NCBI GenBank assembly: GCA_025267735.1
Contig: CM046297.1
Coordinates: 29,290,011-29,354,010, forward strand
Reading direction: 5' to 3'
Length of the DNA: 64,000 bases
From: Mactra quadrangularis
Lineage: Eukaryota > Mollusca > Bivalvia > Venerida > Mactridae
Below the pieces are notes generated by a model that had not been told where the DNA came from, searched no databases, and saw nothing but the letters and a program-made list of their open reading frames with translations. Shown piece by piece: positions 27,518 through 36,869 of the stretch (positions are counted from its first letter, which is position 1; each line of letters opens with the position of its first letter). Made by a program: the position numbers and the translations under genes.

Positions 27518-27620
27518 AACCACAAATGTCAAGTTATACTGGAGAAATTGTTGGTGGTATCATTGCTGCTTTTGTAATAGTTATTTCTTTGATTAATGTT
27601 ATATGGTTTGTGTGGACAAG
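27518..27620 (+). pseudogene. Transmembrane exon of receptor paralog A (EGF exon not in window)
   Basis: Acceptor TTCACAG ends at 27517 and donor GTACGT begins at 27621. The exon is 103 nt, phase 1 in and phase 2 out, exactly as in paralog B. It encodes EPQMSSYTGEIVGGIIAAFV followed by a hydrophobic run ending WTR. There is no stop or frameshift. The 27.5 kb upstream contain no EGF-coding exon, only the repeat unit, so this is either a 3' remnant or the end of a gene interrupted by a giant intron. Typed as pseudogene because it is incomplete here, although nothing in the exon itself is broken. Confidence 0.75.
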
Positions 27621-27789
27621 GTACGTCATTTCGTTTAACATCTTTACATTCAGTTTTTCGTCACGGTTAAGGCATTTTGTTTTGTTAATAGCGGAGCTTC
27701 CATATATAAGACATAAGCATATATTTACACAAATCTTTCGATGATTTCATGATTATAAAATGTTTTGATGAATATAAAATGTAAAGAAA

Positions 27790-28111
27790 TGTAATGGCAT
27801 TTTGTAGTCTCAGTTTTATCCTTACGCACGTTCACCGACTTACAGCTATAACCTCTCGCCATCGGCCTACTAGTACTTGTCTATCTATTTCCCTGGGGAG
27901 TCTTTTTACTCCACTTATATGATCAACCGACAAATTGGCCCAACGAAATTATAACTCACTCGCAGGTACCCATTTACACCTTGGTGGAATGAAGCAATCG
28001 TAGAAAAAATTGTTTCTCAAAGAAATTAACAGTGCCCCTAGTGGGATTTGAACCCAGGACCTCTCGATCCCTAAGCGCGCGTTCTACCTCTGGACTATTG
28101 TCCCTACTATG
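27790..28111 (-). mobile_element. tRNA-derived SINE in the intron of paralog A
   Basis: On the minus strand the head carries an A-box-like TAGTCCAGAGGTAGAACGC and a B-box GGGTTCAAATCCC (plus-strand positions about 28043-28056). It is followed by a body containing AATGGGTACCTGCGAGTG. This is the layout of a Pol III-transcribed tRNA-derived SINE. The acceptor-stem arms do not pair well, so it is not a functional tRNA. It lies between the membrane and tail exons, in opposite orientation. The left boundary is approximate. Confidence 0.65.
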
Positions 28112-28223
28112 TATAAATATGAATAAAGAGCATTGAAGAGCATCATTTGTTGTATTAGTCAGTAGTATGAACAAAAATGTATTCCTTTAATTGACACAAT
28201 ACGATTTCATCTTTTTATTTTAG

Positions 28224-28335
28224 AAGACATAAGAATGAAACCAAGAAAGTTCCACCCATTCAAGTAAATGCTATCTATGAACATGACCAAGGTGACTCTG
28301 ACGGTTATGAAAAATTACAAATTCCGAACCATTAG
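28224..28335 (+). pseudogene. Cytoplasmic-tail exon of receptor paralog A
   Basis: Acceptor ATTTTAG ends at 28223 and the TAG stop is at 28333-28335. The 112 nt match exon 4 of paralog B in length and phase. The tail begins RRHKNETKK and contains AIYEHDQGDSDGYEKLQ. By hand count 19 of 36 residues equal paralog B, concentrated in YExDxxDxDGYExLQ. An intact frame with selective retention of this motif argues that the tail is, or recently was, under selection. Status is ambiguous: 3' end of a gene beginning outside the window, or an orphan fragment. Confidence 0.75.
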
Positions 28336-28404
28336 CTGTCAAAAGTAATAACATATACACCTATCTTTTTTCGGATTTTCTACAGCAAAATAACATTATT
28401 ATTG

Positions 28405-28642
28405 ATCCGCGGTCGAGACGTAGTGGTTAGCATGTATGACTTCGAATCTGGAGATCGCTGGTTTGAGCCCGGTCGCGGTAGACCATACCATATACACGAG
28501 TTGTCGGTCTCGTGGTAGAGTAAGTTAGTTCTGGTGATAGAAAAAGTGTCCAGGAATTCTATAGAAGGAAGAGCTGTCCGTCGTATGTATGACCTAAATA
28601 TGTGTTGAATACGACGTTAAACACAATTTAAGAAAAAATAAA
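28405..28642 (+). mobile_element. tRNA-derived SINE just downstream of paralog A
   Basis: The head contains TAGTGGTTAGCATG (A box, 28421-28434) and GGTTTGAGCCC (B box, 28460-28470). The body ends in the lophotrochozoan-type tail GACGTTAAACAC and an A-rich end that includes AATAAA at 28637-28642. It begins about 70 bases after the paralog A stop and so could supply that transcript's polyadenylation signal. It is a different SINE family from the minus-strand one in the intron. Confidence 0.65.
28637..28642 (+). terminator. Candidate polyadenylation signal for paralog A, inside SINE tail
   Basis: AATAAA about 300 bases after the paralog A stop codon; another follows at 28679-28684. Sequence match only. 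Confidence 0.3.
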
Positions 28643-31505
28643 CAGTGTAAAGTATTTTGGTATATGTTTATACATGTAAATAAATATTAACTGTTCTTAA
28701 ATGTTCTTAACCCTTACATTATATATTATTCCACGTATTAAGACTCGCCATTTAGAATTTTGCGTCACGTTTAATTATTTTTAGCTGCTACATTGTATAA
28801 CTATTCGATGCTTTCACTAACATTCATTTGAACCTAATAGACTTGTGCGGATTAAACTCCGAAGTGAACATGAACAGAGGATATGAGAAAAGAATGGGGG
28901 GTTTTCTCAAAGTAATATTACATACTTTTATTGAGTAAAACACCAAAGGCCACGCTTATTAATTATTTAAAATTTATTAGGATAACGGTGGTTACCCATC
29001 AGCAAATCAAATCGCTTAACCAGTGTTTGATAAATCGGACACTACACGGTGTGTTAGATACAATTTTCCCCCCGTAATTTACTCGAGAAACCAGTACGTG
29101 AAAGTCTTGGATACACGATATAAAAAGAAACGCCTCATACATATCTTTAATATTTTTCATGGTTAAAAATTACAAAGCAATCCAAAGTTCCCCTTGTAAA
29201 TTATATCATCTTAAGAATACGTGGTCATTTCAAAATTATTTTATTGTCACAGCATTATAAAGACAGTACCAGTTGCCCAACAGATATCGTTAAATCCTTT
29301 CTCAATCCACTTCCTGAAAGTCTGCTGTTGTAGAAGGAATCGCAGTTTAACTTAATCCAACACGTGTTAAATCAAATTGCAACAACCAAGGTAAAAATAA
29401 ATGCCGTTAGTTTTAGTCACTGATAGATTGTGGTCAGTGTCATGCTGATAAAATAAGTTATGCCAATGCCAGAATATAGCTGGCCGATGTAACGTCTTTG
29501 AGATTACCTTGGCAAACAACGAGGGCTGTAACGCTGTAATAAGAATAGCTTCGTCGAAAGTTCATGACGTCGTCTTTAGATACCGATACGTCATTTGACG
29601 TTTTATAATTTGACACTCTGTCAAGGCTAGCTGAGATTGTAACGAGCCCACATTAGCAGTTAGAATTTTAGATTGTAGCAAATCTTTCGAACAAGTACGG
29701 GGTACGGCATACGCCAGACCATTCGCCGTTCTCAAAATGGATTTATTTGACGTCCACCGTTACCCTTCTACCACACGTGATAAAATTGACGTATCTGTAT
29801 TTATCTGGTCGTACCGACTATAAACGCCGTCTGTCTGAACGTGGCATATCAGTATCTTTAAGCCTTTGATGAGGCGTTTCTTTTTCTCGTCAGTATGTAT
29901 TTTTATTTAACACTATCTATACGTATTCTTGAGTTTAAATTAGTTTTCGCACGAAATTTACTATACATAACTATTATGATTTAGGCTTTATGCGGTTAGG
30001 GTGTAAATACGTGACGAAATAAGTATAAAGAAGGCATAATAAACAAAAATTGTCATACAATTTACCCGTTGTCCGAGTCGGATAGAAAAGATCGCATAGA
30101 TAATGACATACAGATGTATACAACAGTATCTGGAAGCACCGTGTCGCATAATGTCCTGTGTGGACACGGAACAGATGGAAGGATATATAGAACTTATGTA
30201 GTAGTATTGCATATAAGTTGACAACTTGACATGGATGTTTAAACCGTTACATGTCATTTCGTAATTTTAAATAAAGATGGTAGTATTTCTACTCGTATTG
30301 TTTTATGTTATTTTAACTTGTTAGATTTTTTAAAACGAACGTCTCGCAAAATTAATAACCTTACAGTTGATAAACTGACATTTTTGTCTATTTGTATGTA
30401 AAATATTTTTGAGATGCCCCCTCATAAATCTTAGGAATCGACTGTCCATGTTCACACTTCACCTTCGTCCGCACAAGTCTAACTACGGCCATCTAAGTAA
30501 ATCCCTAATTCAGTATTTGTATTTTTATCAGCATAAAATTTCAACTATGTTATATGAGTAAGCTTGAATTATAGTAAAATTACTGCATGTATGCATGACC
30601 ATTTGGTCACAAACTTTTATCTATCCAAAAATCATTTAATGACTCTGTATATTATATTACTTTTGATATGTATATAGATATATTTTCACATTCTATGCAT
30701 TTTAAAATGTATTACATGTATAATTACTCTAATTTGTAATTGTCTGCATATTATGTATCTATATATATTTGTTTGTAGATTCATAGGCCAACGGCCTAAT
30801 ATCTAGAAATAAATTATCTAAACTATCTATTATATCTTTATAGTTGGTACTTATCGATAATAATAAAGAAACATCATCTCTATATATAGTCGGAATTTGA
30901 CTTAATGTTTACACATCAAATACATAGTGACTTAGTTATGAATTCATTTTTAAATTGAAATGTTATTTAATCATTACCGATGTTGAGTAATGCATCCTAC
31001 ATTTAATATCATACCACATGCATGTTCTATGTTATCTATAGATAAAACTGTAGTTTTACAAATCTTCCGGGTTGATAAGATGGTCAAAACGTTTAATGCA
31101 GTCACTATCACGCAGAGAATTAATCTAAAAGTTACGTTTATTATTTTTATGGATTTAATTTAATAGGTGAGTTATATAATGAATGTATTACTTTTGTCTC
31201 ATTCTTTACTTTAGTTTATTTTGATAGTAAAAATTATTGGCGAGGTTAACTTAGTCCAAAAATGTTATCGAAACTCAAACTCTAAACAAATCATATGATA
31301 CTCTAGTACCACACATAATCTCGAGCCTGCATTATAAAACATTATGAGTTCAATTTACTCTTAAACATACCATTTTTGTTCCGGCAAAGTGTTTACCGTT
31401 ATCTGATGTCTTGGGAACTTCAATGTTTACTTCTATGATTTGAAACACTTAAATATGTTTTAATATTGTAATGGTACCTATAAGCATATATATATGTGAA
31501 AATAG
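28643..31505. other. Intergenic DNA between receptor paralogs; contains one foldback-type repeat
   Basis: No exon-like open frame or RNA gene is visible. The recognisable content is the repeat at about 28870-29990, described separately. The rest (about 30000-31500) is AT-rich with no repeat shared with the rest of the window that I could see. Confidence 0.6.
28870..29990. repeat. Dispersed repeat with internal inverted arms (copy at 47780-48575)
   Basis: An exact 17 bp inverted pair frames 29122-29138 (AAAAAGAAACGCCTCAT) and 29869-29885. Segments outside and inside the arms reappear in the same order near 47780-48575: CTCGAGAAA, AAAAAGAAACGCCTCAT, GCAAACAACGAG, ACGGT-ACCCTT-ACCACAC, CGTTTCTTTTTC, GCACGAAAT. 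The two are old copies of one non-coding transposable repeat. No coding sequence is recognised. Confidence 0.6.
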
Positions 31506-31513
31506 TATAAATT
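31506..31513 (+). promoter_or_regulatory. TATA-like box upstream of receptor B
   Basis: TATAAATT lies about 60 bp before the start codon. This would fit a short 5' UTR if transcription starts about 30 bp downstream. In DNA this AT-rich such a motif is common by chance, and a 5' UTR intron would invalidate the placement. Confidence 0.2.
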
Positions 31514-31572
31514 TAAAAAATGATCGATCAATTATTTCTCTGATTTCAACTTTAGTGTTAAAACAACTGAAG

Positions 31573-31621
31573 ATGTCCTGGCTAATATTGGTTGTATTGA
31601 TTGTAAACAGCTTGCATTTTG
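31573..31621 (+). other. Coding exon 1 of receptor B: start codon and signal peptide
   Basis: ATG at 31573 opens 16 codons (MSWLILVVLIVNSLHF) plus one base, followed by a consensus GTAAGT donor at 31622. The stretch is strongly hydrophobic, as a signal-peptide core should be. The single leftover G joins CT of exon 2 to make Ala, restoring the EGF reading frame. The EGF open frame alone would need a non-ATG start, which is why this upstream exon is preferred. A pyrimidine-rich TTTAG ends just upstream (about 31555), so a further 5' UTR exon is possible. Confidence 0.8.
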
Positions 31622-34600
31622 GTAAGTGATATTGTTGATTTACCAATAAATTCCATCTTATTATTATTATAATACAGATCAACTATCTGGAGCAACTGTG
31701 ATTCAATACTAACTACAGTTTTCGCTTAATATTCACTTTAGGCATTCGAAAATAAAATCAAAGATTCACAAGAATAATTCCAAAATCAGCATGAAATAGA
31801 TTATCAATATATACTTTAAAATGTGTTACTATCAACATGCACGATCAGATTTTGTCCAAAATATCGTGTTCAGGAACTTTTAATGGGAAGGCACATCATA
31901 ATAAACTTCAAATTAACTCTTCCAGATTCAATTCTTAGTCTTGATAGCTCTTTACTATCTATGCTCACCTCGCAGCGCAGTGAATACATAACATTCACCC
32001 GCTGCCTTAAAACGTGTCGATTTATGATATCGACCTTAATCATGAACCTTTGAAAATCAATGAAAGTTTACAAAATTCCTATTCAACCGAAAAACTGTAT
32101 ACGCATTTTCATTGGTTATAACGATCAGCTGACTAAATAAGTATAAATAAACGGATAAACAACGCCTTATATGATATGATCATACTAGAAACGAATGCAG
32201 CAGAGTATGAGATCATATATAGCAAGGCTACATTTTGTATTTAAGTTAAATAGTTGCTCTATGTTTACAGTTTACAGATATTTTTTTAAAAAGTGGCAGT
32301 CATACGATTTAAACGTTTATGTGTCTCTGTCCTGAAATGGAAATATCAGTTTGCACATAGTTGAGAAAGAAAACAGAACGAGTGAATCATTCAAAAAGAT
32401 GCATCGGAGAGTATTCACTATCATAAAACATTGACAATTTATTAAGTTCTCGGTTTCTTTAAGAAAAAGCAAGTACAGGTATATCAAATATTCAGACAAA
32501 AACAAAACATTTACGACCAGATTTACAGGCCTGCACTAAATAAGTGTCACGCACCTTGGTTGTAAAGTCTTCAGAAACGCGTTGACTTGAGCTAGAATCA
32601 AGTTTGATTGCATTCTTTTTTGTGACGGTGACGACTTGCAGCAGACCTCGTCGAACCTCTACTAGGGCCCAGGATTAGGCTCAATTCCACTATAACATAT
32701 AAACTAAACATGTTAATATTTAATACATTTGATTAGCTTCAGCTCAAGATCCAGCTTGCAAGACGGAGAATACTTGTGATTGTTGTAATAGTCGACCTAA
32801 CGATGGAACAAGACGTTTGTTGGATATTTGTAACAATAAACAAGGCTATTGGGCATGCAAATATGGATGTAAAGATGGTTATTGGGGTGGGAGATGTTGG
32901 CATTTTTGTCCATATTATTGTACAAAGTGTGCGCGTGAATTTGGAACATCTGATCATTCAGACTATCAGAAATGTAACCTATGTGCTAATGGTTACTATA
33001 ACGGTCCAGGAATTACAAATTGTTCAACTCCGTGTCCAGCAAACTGTGCTGCAAACCAATGTGACACAACAACCGGTATTTGTTTACGCGGATGTTCAAA
33101 CAACTGGATAGGAATTAAATGTAACGTTTGTCCTAATTCATGGTATGGTAACAATTGCAATATTCCATGTCCGATAAATTGTAAAGATAGGAAATGTCTA
33201 ATAAATGGTAACTGCATTAATGGTTGCTCTAGTGACAAGTTTAATGGATCCAAATGTGATCAATGCATAACAGGGAAATATGGTGACGGCTGTGATATAG
33301 ATTGTTCTGCTAACTGCATAAACGACCTATGTCACAAAGATAGTGGTAACTGTACAATTGGATGCGACGTGAACTTTGTCGGGGATAAGTGTGACAAGTG
33401 TAGGTCTAATTTTTACGGGAGGAACTGTGACAAAGAGTGTTCTAATTGTCTAAATGGTGTGTGTGAACAGACAACAGGTAGATGTATTGAATGTGTCAAT
33501 GGCAAGTTTGGTGAACTATGTGACAGTTCATGTTCGACTGGATGTAAGCACTCCAAATGTGACAGAATCACTGCAACATGCTTGCAAGGATGTTTATTTG
33601 GTTTATCTGGGGATAGGTGCTGTGTTTTCTCTCAAGGTTGTGAGATATGCGACAAAGATACTGGAAATTGTGAATCGTGTAAGGAAGGAAAGTTTTATGG
33701 TGACAAATGCGGAACACCATGTTCAACGAAATGCTTTGATGGGAAATGTGACAAAGAAGATGGTCAGTGTGGTTCTTGTGTGAGGGGATTCTATGGCCCT
33801 CAATGCAATTTAATATGTCCAAAAACTTGTCTTAATGGAGAATGTTTAAGAGAAGACGGAGCATGTATATTCTGTCAAGATGGATACTATGGCAAGACCT
33901 GTAACAAGACATGCCCTGATAATTGTCTAAACAACCTGTGTGGTCAATATGATGGTATATGTTACAATTGTAGTGTTGGATACTACAGTATGTCATGTGA
34001 CTTCAATTGTCCAAGTGATTGTATAAACGAGACATGTAATCAAAGGTCTGGGGAATGCACGTTTGGATGTAGTAATGGATGCCTGAATGAAAACATTTGC
34101 TACAACGGTAGGTGTAAAGTTCATATTGTTCTAACATAATGTTGGTTCTTGTATCAATCAAGAAAAAATGTCCTATATTATGCATTATATTTTAAAACAA
34201 AATACTCACATTAGCATTTGTATTCCATAATAAATAATTCTTAGTGTTTCGTAAGTAACTTCTTCTGGGGTTATATATAAAAAACGGTCATGATTGTTTT
34301 CCGAAATATTATTAAATCTGGGCACCTGTAGTATTAATCAATATTGCGGATATGTTATCTCAATGTGACCCCCAATCGTACATTTATTTCAAACATAAGT
34401 TTTAATAATATATTTACAGTACCACAGACGTCATGTTATACTGGAGAAATAATTGGTGGAATGTTTGCAGGTTTTACCATTATTACTTTATTGTCACACG
34501 TTTTGTGTTTCATGTGCAGACGGTAAGTAACTGTGTTTGACTTTTCTAACTTCTTCTTTTTTAACTGAATTCGTATTTAAAATTGAAATCAATGCTAAAT

Positions 34601-34869
34601 TTACCTTATCCTTTGAGTTACTTCTGTAATAATTGAATCTATTGATAGTCTATGTTCTTATTATATAATGTATTCGTGTATGTATATAAAACATTGATAG
34701 AACACCAATAGTTTTTCTATGGGCATGTGTATGATTTATAAGTATTTTTTATTACAGTAGACAGTCAAAAGAAAATAAGAAGGATCCACCAACTCATATA
34801 AATACTATCTATGAAAATGACAAAGCTGACCACGACGGTTATGAAGAATTACAATTCCGTACTCACTAG
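31573..34869 (+). CDS. EGF-repeat type I membrane receptor (MEGF10/Draper/SREC-like), complete gene, paralog B
   Basis: Four coding exons: 31573-31621, 32737-34107, 34420-34522 and 34758-34869. Together they give 1635 nt, 544 codons plus a TAG stop. The junctions are phase 1, 1 and 2, with donors GTAAGT, GTAGGT and GTAAGT. Residues 1-19 are a hydrophobic signal peptide ending ASA before Q20. Residues about 24-470 are cysteine-rich, about ten EGF-like modules with the recurring spacing CPxxCxxxxC...GxC...GC...GxxCxxC...YGxxC, as in MEGF10, Draper and scavenger receptor F proteins. Residues about 484-506 form one membrane span (starting IIGGMFAGFTII), followed by basic CRRR and a 36-residue exon-4 tail with Y526 and Y536 in DHDGYEEL. 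Family members bind apoptotic cells, bacteria or modified ligands at the cell surface. The ligand here is unknown. The extracellular part is unusually carried by one 1.37 kb exon. Confident as a real gene; the specific role is inference. Confidence 0.9.
32737..34107 (+). other. Exon 2 of receptor B: whole EGF-repeat ectodomain
   Basis: Continuous open frame, rich in TGT/TGC codons, coding the whole ectodomain. Two acceptors fit the frame: AG at 32735-32736 (exon from 32737, giving ASA-Q at the signal cleavage site) and AG at 32741-32742 (exon from 32743, two residues shorter). The first gives the better cleavage motif. The donor is GTAGGT at 34108. Reading through it would add eleven codons and stop at 34139, producing a secreted form with no membrane anchor. 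This is possible as retained-intron output but not demonstrated. Confidence 0.85.
34420..34522 (+). other. Exon 3 of receptor B: transmembrane segment
   Basis: Acceptor TTTACAG ends at 34419 and donor GTAAGT begins at 34523. The 103 nt enter in phase 1 and leave in phase 2. They encode VPQTSCYTGEIIGG and a hydrophobic span ending in CRR. Length, phases and the pattern PQxSxYTGEIxGG match the exon of paralog A at 27518-27620, so the two are duplicates of one ancestral exon. Confidence 0.85.
34758..34869 (+). other. Exon 4 of receptor B: cytoplasmic tail with hemITAM-like motif
   Basis: Acceptor ATTACAG ends at 34757 and the TAG stop is at 34867-34869. The tail reads from basic RRQSKENKK to PPTHINTIYENDKADHDGYE and then ELQFRTH. 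DHDGYEEL fits DxDGYxxL, the hemITAM core known from CLEC-2 and Dectin-1. The first tyrosine (IYEN) does not fit YxxL/I, so this is not a full ITAM. A second in-frame acceptor three bases downstream would drop one arginine. Confidence 0.85.
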
Positions 34870-36750
34870 ATGTCAGCAGATACAGATCTGTGTTCGGATT
34901 TAGTTTTGCTTGACACTCTTCAATAACCAACACATATAAACAAAATCATAAAAAAATCTATACAATGATTTTTATGAATTAATATGACCTGCTGTATTAG
35001 AAACTCGATCTGGTATGCCGAAGACGAACTCCATTGTGCTTTACTACACAACGACTGTTGCAATATTATTAAGAAACTGAATAAAAATTTATACAAGCAG
35101 GATTGTTCGACAAATATAAGTAGAAATAACATTTACCGAAATATTCACATGTTGTTTTTGAGTATTTACCCAAGAAATACAAGTTTTATCTAGAAATATA
35201 CACCAATCATGTTTGTTGTATCTACTCTAAATATTTTATATTTTATATCATTATGGATTGTATTCACGAGTTTAGTGGATTGCTACTTTAGTGTAGTGTT
35301 TTATGCAGATTATTTCCGCATAATTATCCTTAACGTTTGTTGTATCTTTACATACAATACACAAGTCAATAGTTTACCTTAAAATCTCTTTAAAATACGA
35401 CAAGTGACAATATACTATTCTAATAAACACTGCCTTTAGAAAATTCGTACAGTAATGTATATTTTAAACAATGATCATGCATACTGTAACAAAATAAAGT
35501 TTAATTGATATGTTTTTTTTTTTAATTTGGAATTTGCTCAGATGACGAGTAAACATGTATTCGAACACAGAATTTTATAGGCCATTGTATTTCCTCATGC
35601 GTTTATGACATTAATGTTAAAGTTAATGGTTTATGATGGTTTATCTTATTAGTTTTTATGACCATATTTCTTTACTACAAGGACATGGCAATCACGACAG
35701 AGAATAAATACTTTTTATTGTGTAAATGCTTCATTTTTCAAATTTTATTAATATTATTTTACATATCAACTTGAAAAAGATTACTATTTCCCACAATTAA
35801 TCGAGAAATTAGATAGAAATTCTGTAAAAAGTTTAAACCGGAAGTTTATAAATCCAATTTAAACAATGGACGAAAAGATTCGTCCCCTAACAAATTCGTC
35901 CCATAATAAATTCTTAATCAATTAGTTGTCGGTGAATAATGCATTTATACCGTAAAATTCCATTATTTGATCTTTAAATGCTCAATAATGGCGTTAAAAG
36001 GTTAAATATATGCTGTAAAGAAGTGTTTATTTCATATTGAAATGGTCACTAGAGCGTTGACATTTTGCAACAAGGGGGATTGATGTATCAAAATAATGGC
36101 ATTTTAGTTAACTGTGGTTAAAGTTCTTTTTCTTTCTTTATTCATTGCCATATGGAATAAGGTAAATTATTTAATGGGTAACTTGGAGTGCAGAAACTGT
36201 TTTCATAAAAAAGATAAAGATATGGACTTGTGGTTTTTCAAGCCAACGAAAGTCGTCACATGTTCTTTTAGACCTCTCAATGTAGAATTATCATTATGTG
36301 ACACACAAATATTACCATTACCCTAATGACACGTTAACTGCACAAGTAAAAAGATGAATTATTAATCTGCAATATACGATTCAACGCGCAGACCATTTAC
36401 ATGAATTATTAATATAAAGCATCCGACACAGTACAAAAATGTCAACTCGTACAAGTTGGGATACCGTTAAACAGAATGAAAATAGCTTATTATTCAATGT
36501 TACCTCGTGATCAGCATGGTATGACTCTGCTTACATTGTGTTATTCGTTTCAGTAATTATGAAAATACTAGGCTTCGTTTCAATTTTTACCTGCTATGAC
36601 TAATAATGAATATTTGCACAGTTTTTATCTATTTTAATAATAAAATAGTAATTTCCCCAACCATTTTAACTTATTCGTCACAAAAATTGCAATATACTTG
36701 TTTAACAATTTCTAATTCGATAATCCGTATAGAGTTTCTTATTTTATTAT
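34870..36750. other. 3' UTR and intergenic DNA after receptor B; no gene seen
   Basis: AT-rich sequence with candidate poly(A) signals near 35080 and 35493. I see no exon, SINE head or inverted-repeat element, and open frames here are short and unstructured. It ends at the 30 bp EGF-exon fragment. Confidence 0.5.
35080..35085 (+). terminator. Candidate polyadenylation signal for receptor B
   Basis: AATAAA 211 bases after the stop codon, the first canonical hexamer downstream. A second lies at 35493-35498. No transcript evidence is available and the motif is frequent in AT-rich DNA. Confidence 0.35.
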
Positions 36751-36780
36751 AAATATGGATGTAAAGATGGTTATTGGGGT
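36751..36780 (+). pseudogene. 30 bp exact fragment of the receptor EGF exon at a repeat junction
   Basis: These 30 bases equal 32859-32888 of receptor exon 2 without a mismatch, covering codons for KYGCKDGYWG. Neither flank continues the match. About six bases to the right, copy 3 of the large repeat unit begins. It is too short to function and reads as a breakpoint remnant or templated filler. Confidence 0.85.
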
Positions 36781-36869
36781 AAAAAATTAATAATTCCCAT
36801 AAATATATTTGAATAAAAGTTTAAATGAGATATTTTTAGTACTTTCAAATATATTTGAAAAAAAGTTTA

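Noticed and set aside
28020..28110. Minus-strand functional tRNA gene
   Set aside because: A and B boxes are present but the acceptor arms do not pair and a SINE body follows directly.
32739..33822. Several open frames on both strands inside receptor exon 2
   Set aside because: They are shadows of the EGF-coding frame.
34758..34869. Full ITAM (two YxxL/I) in the receptor tail
   Set aside because: The first tyrosine is followed by END (or EHD in paralog A), so only the second tyrosine fits YxxL.
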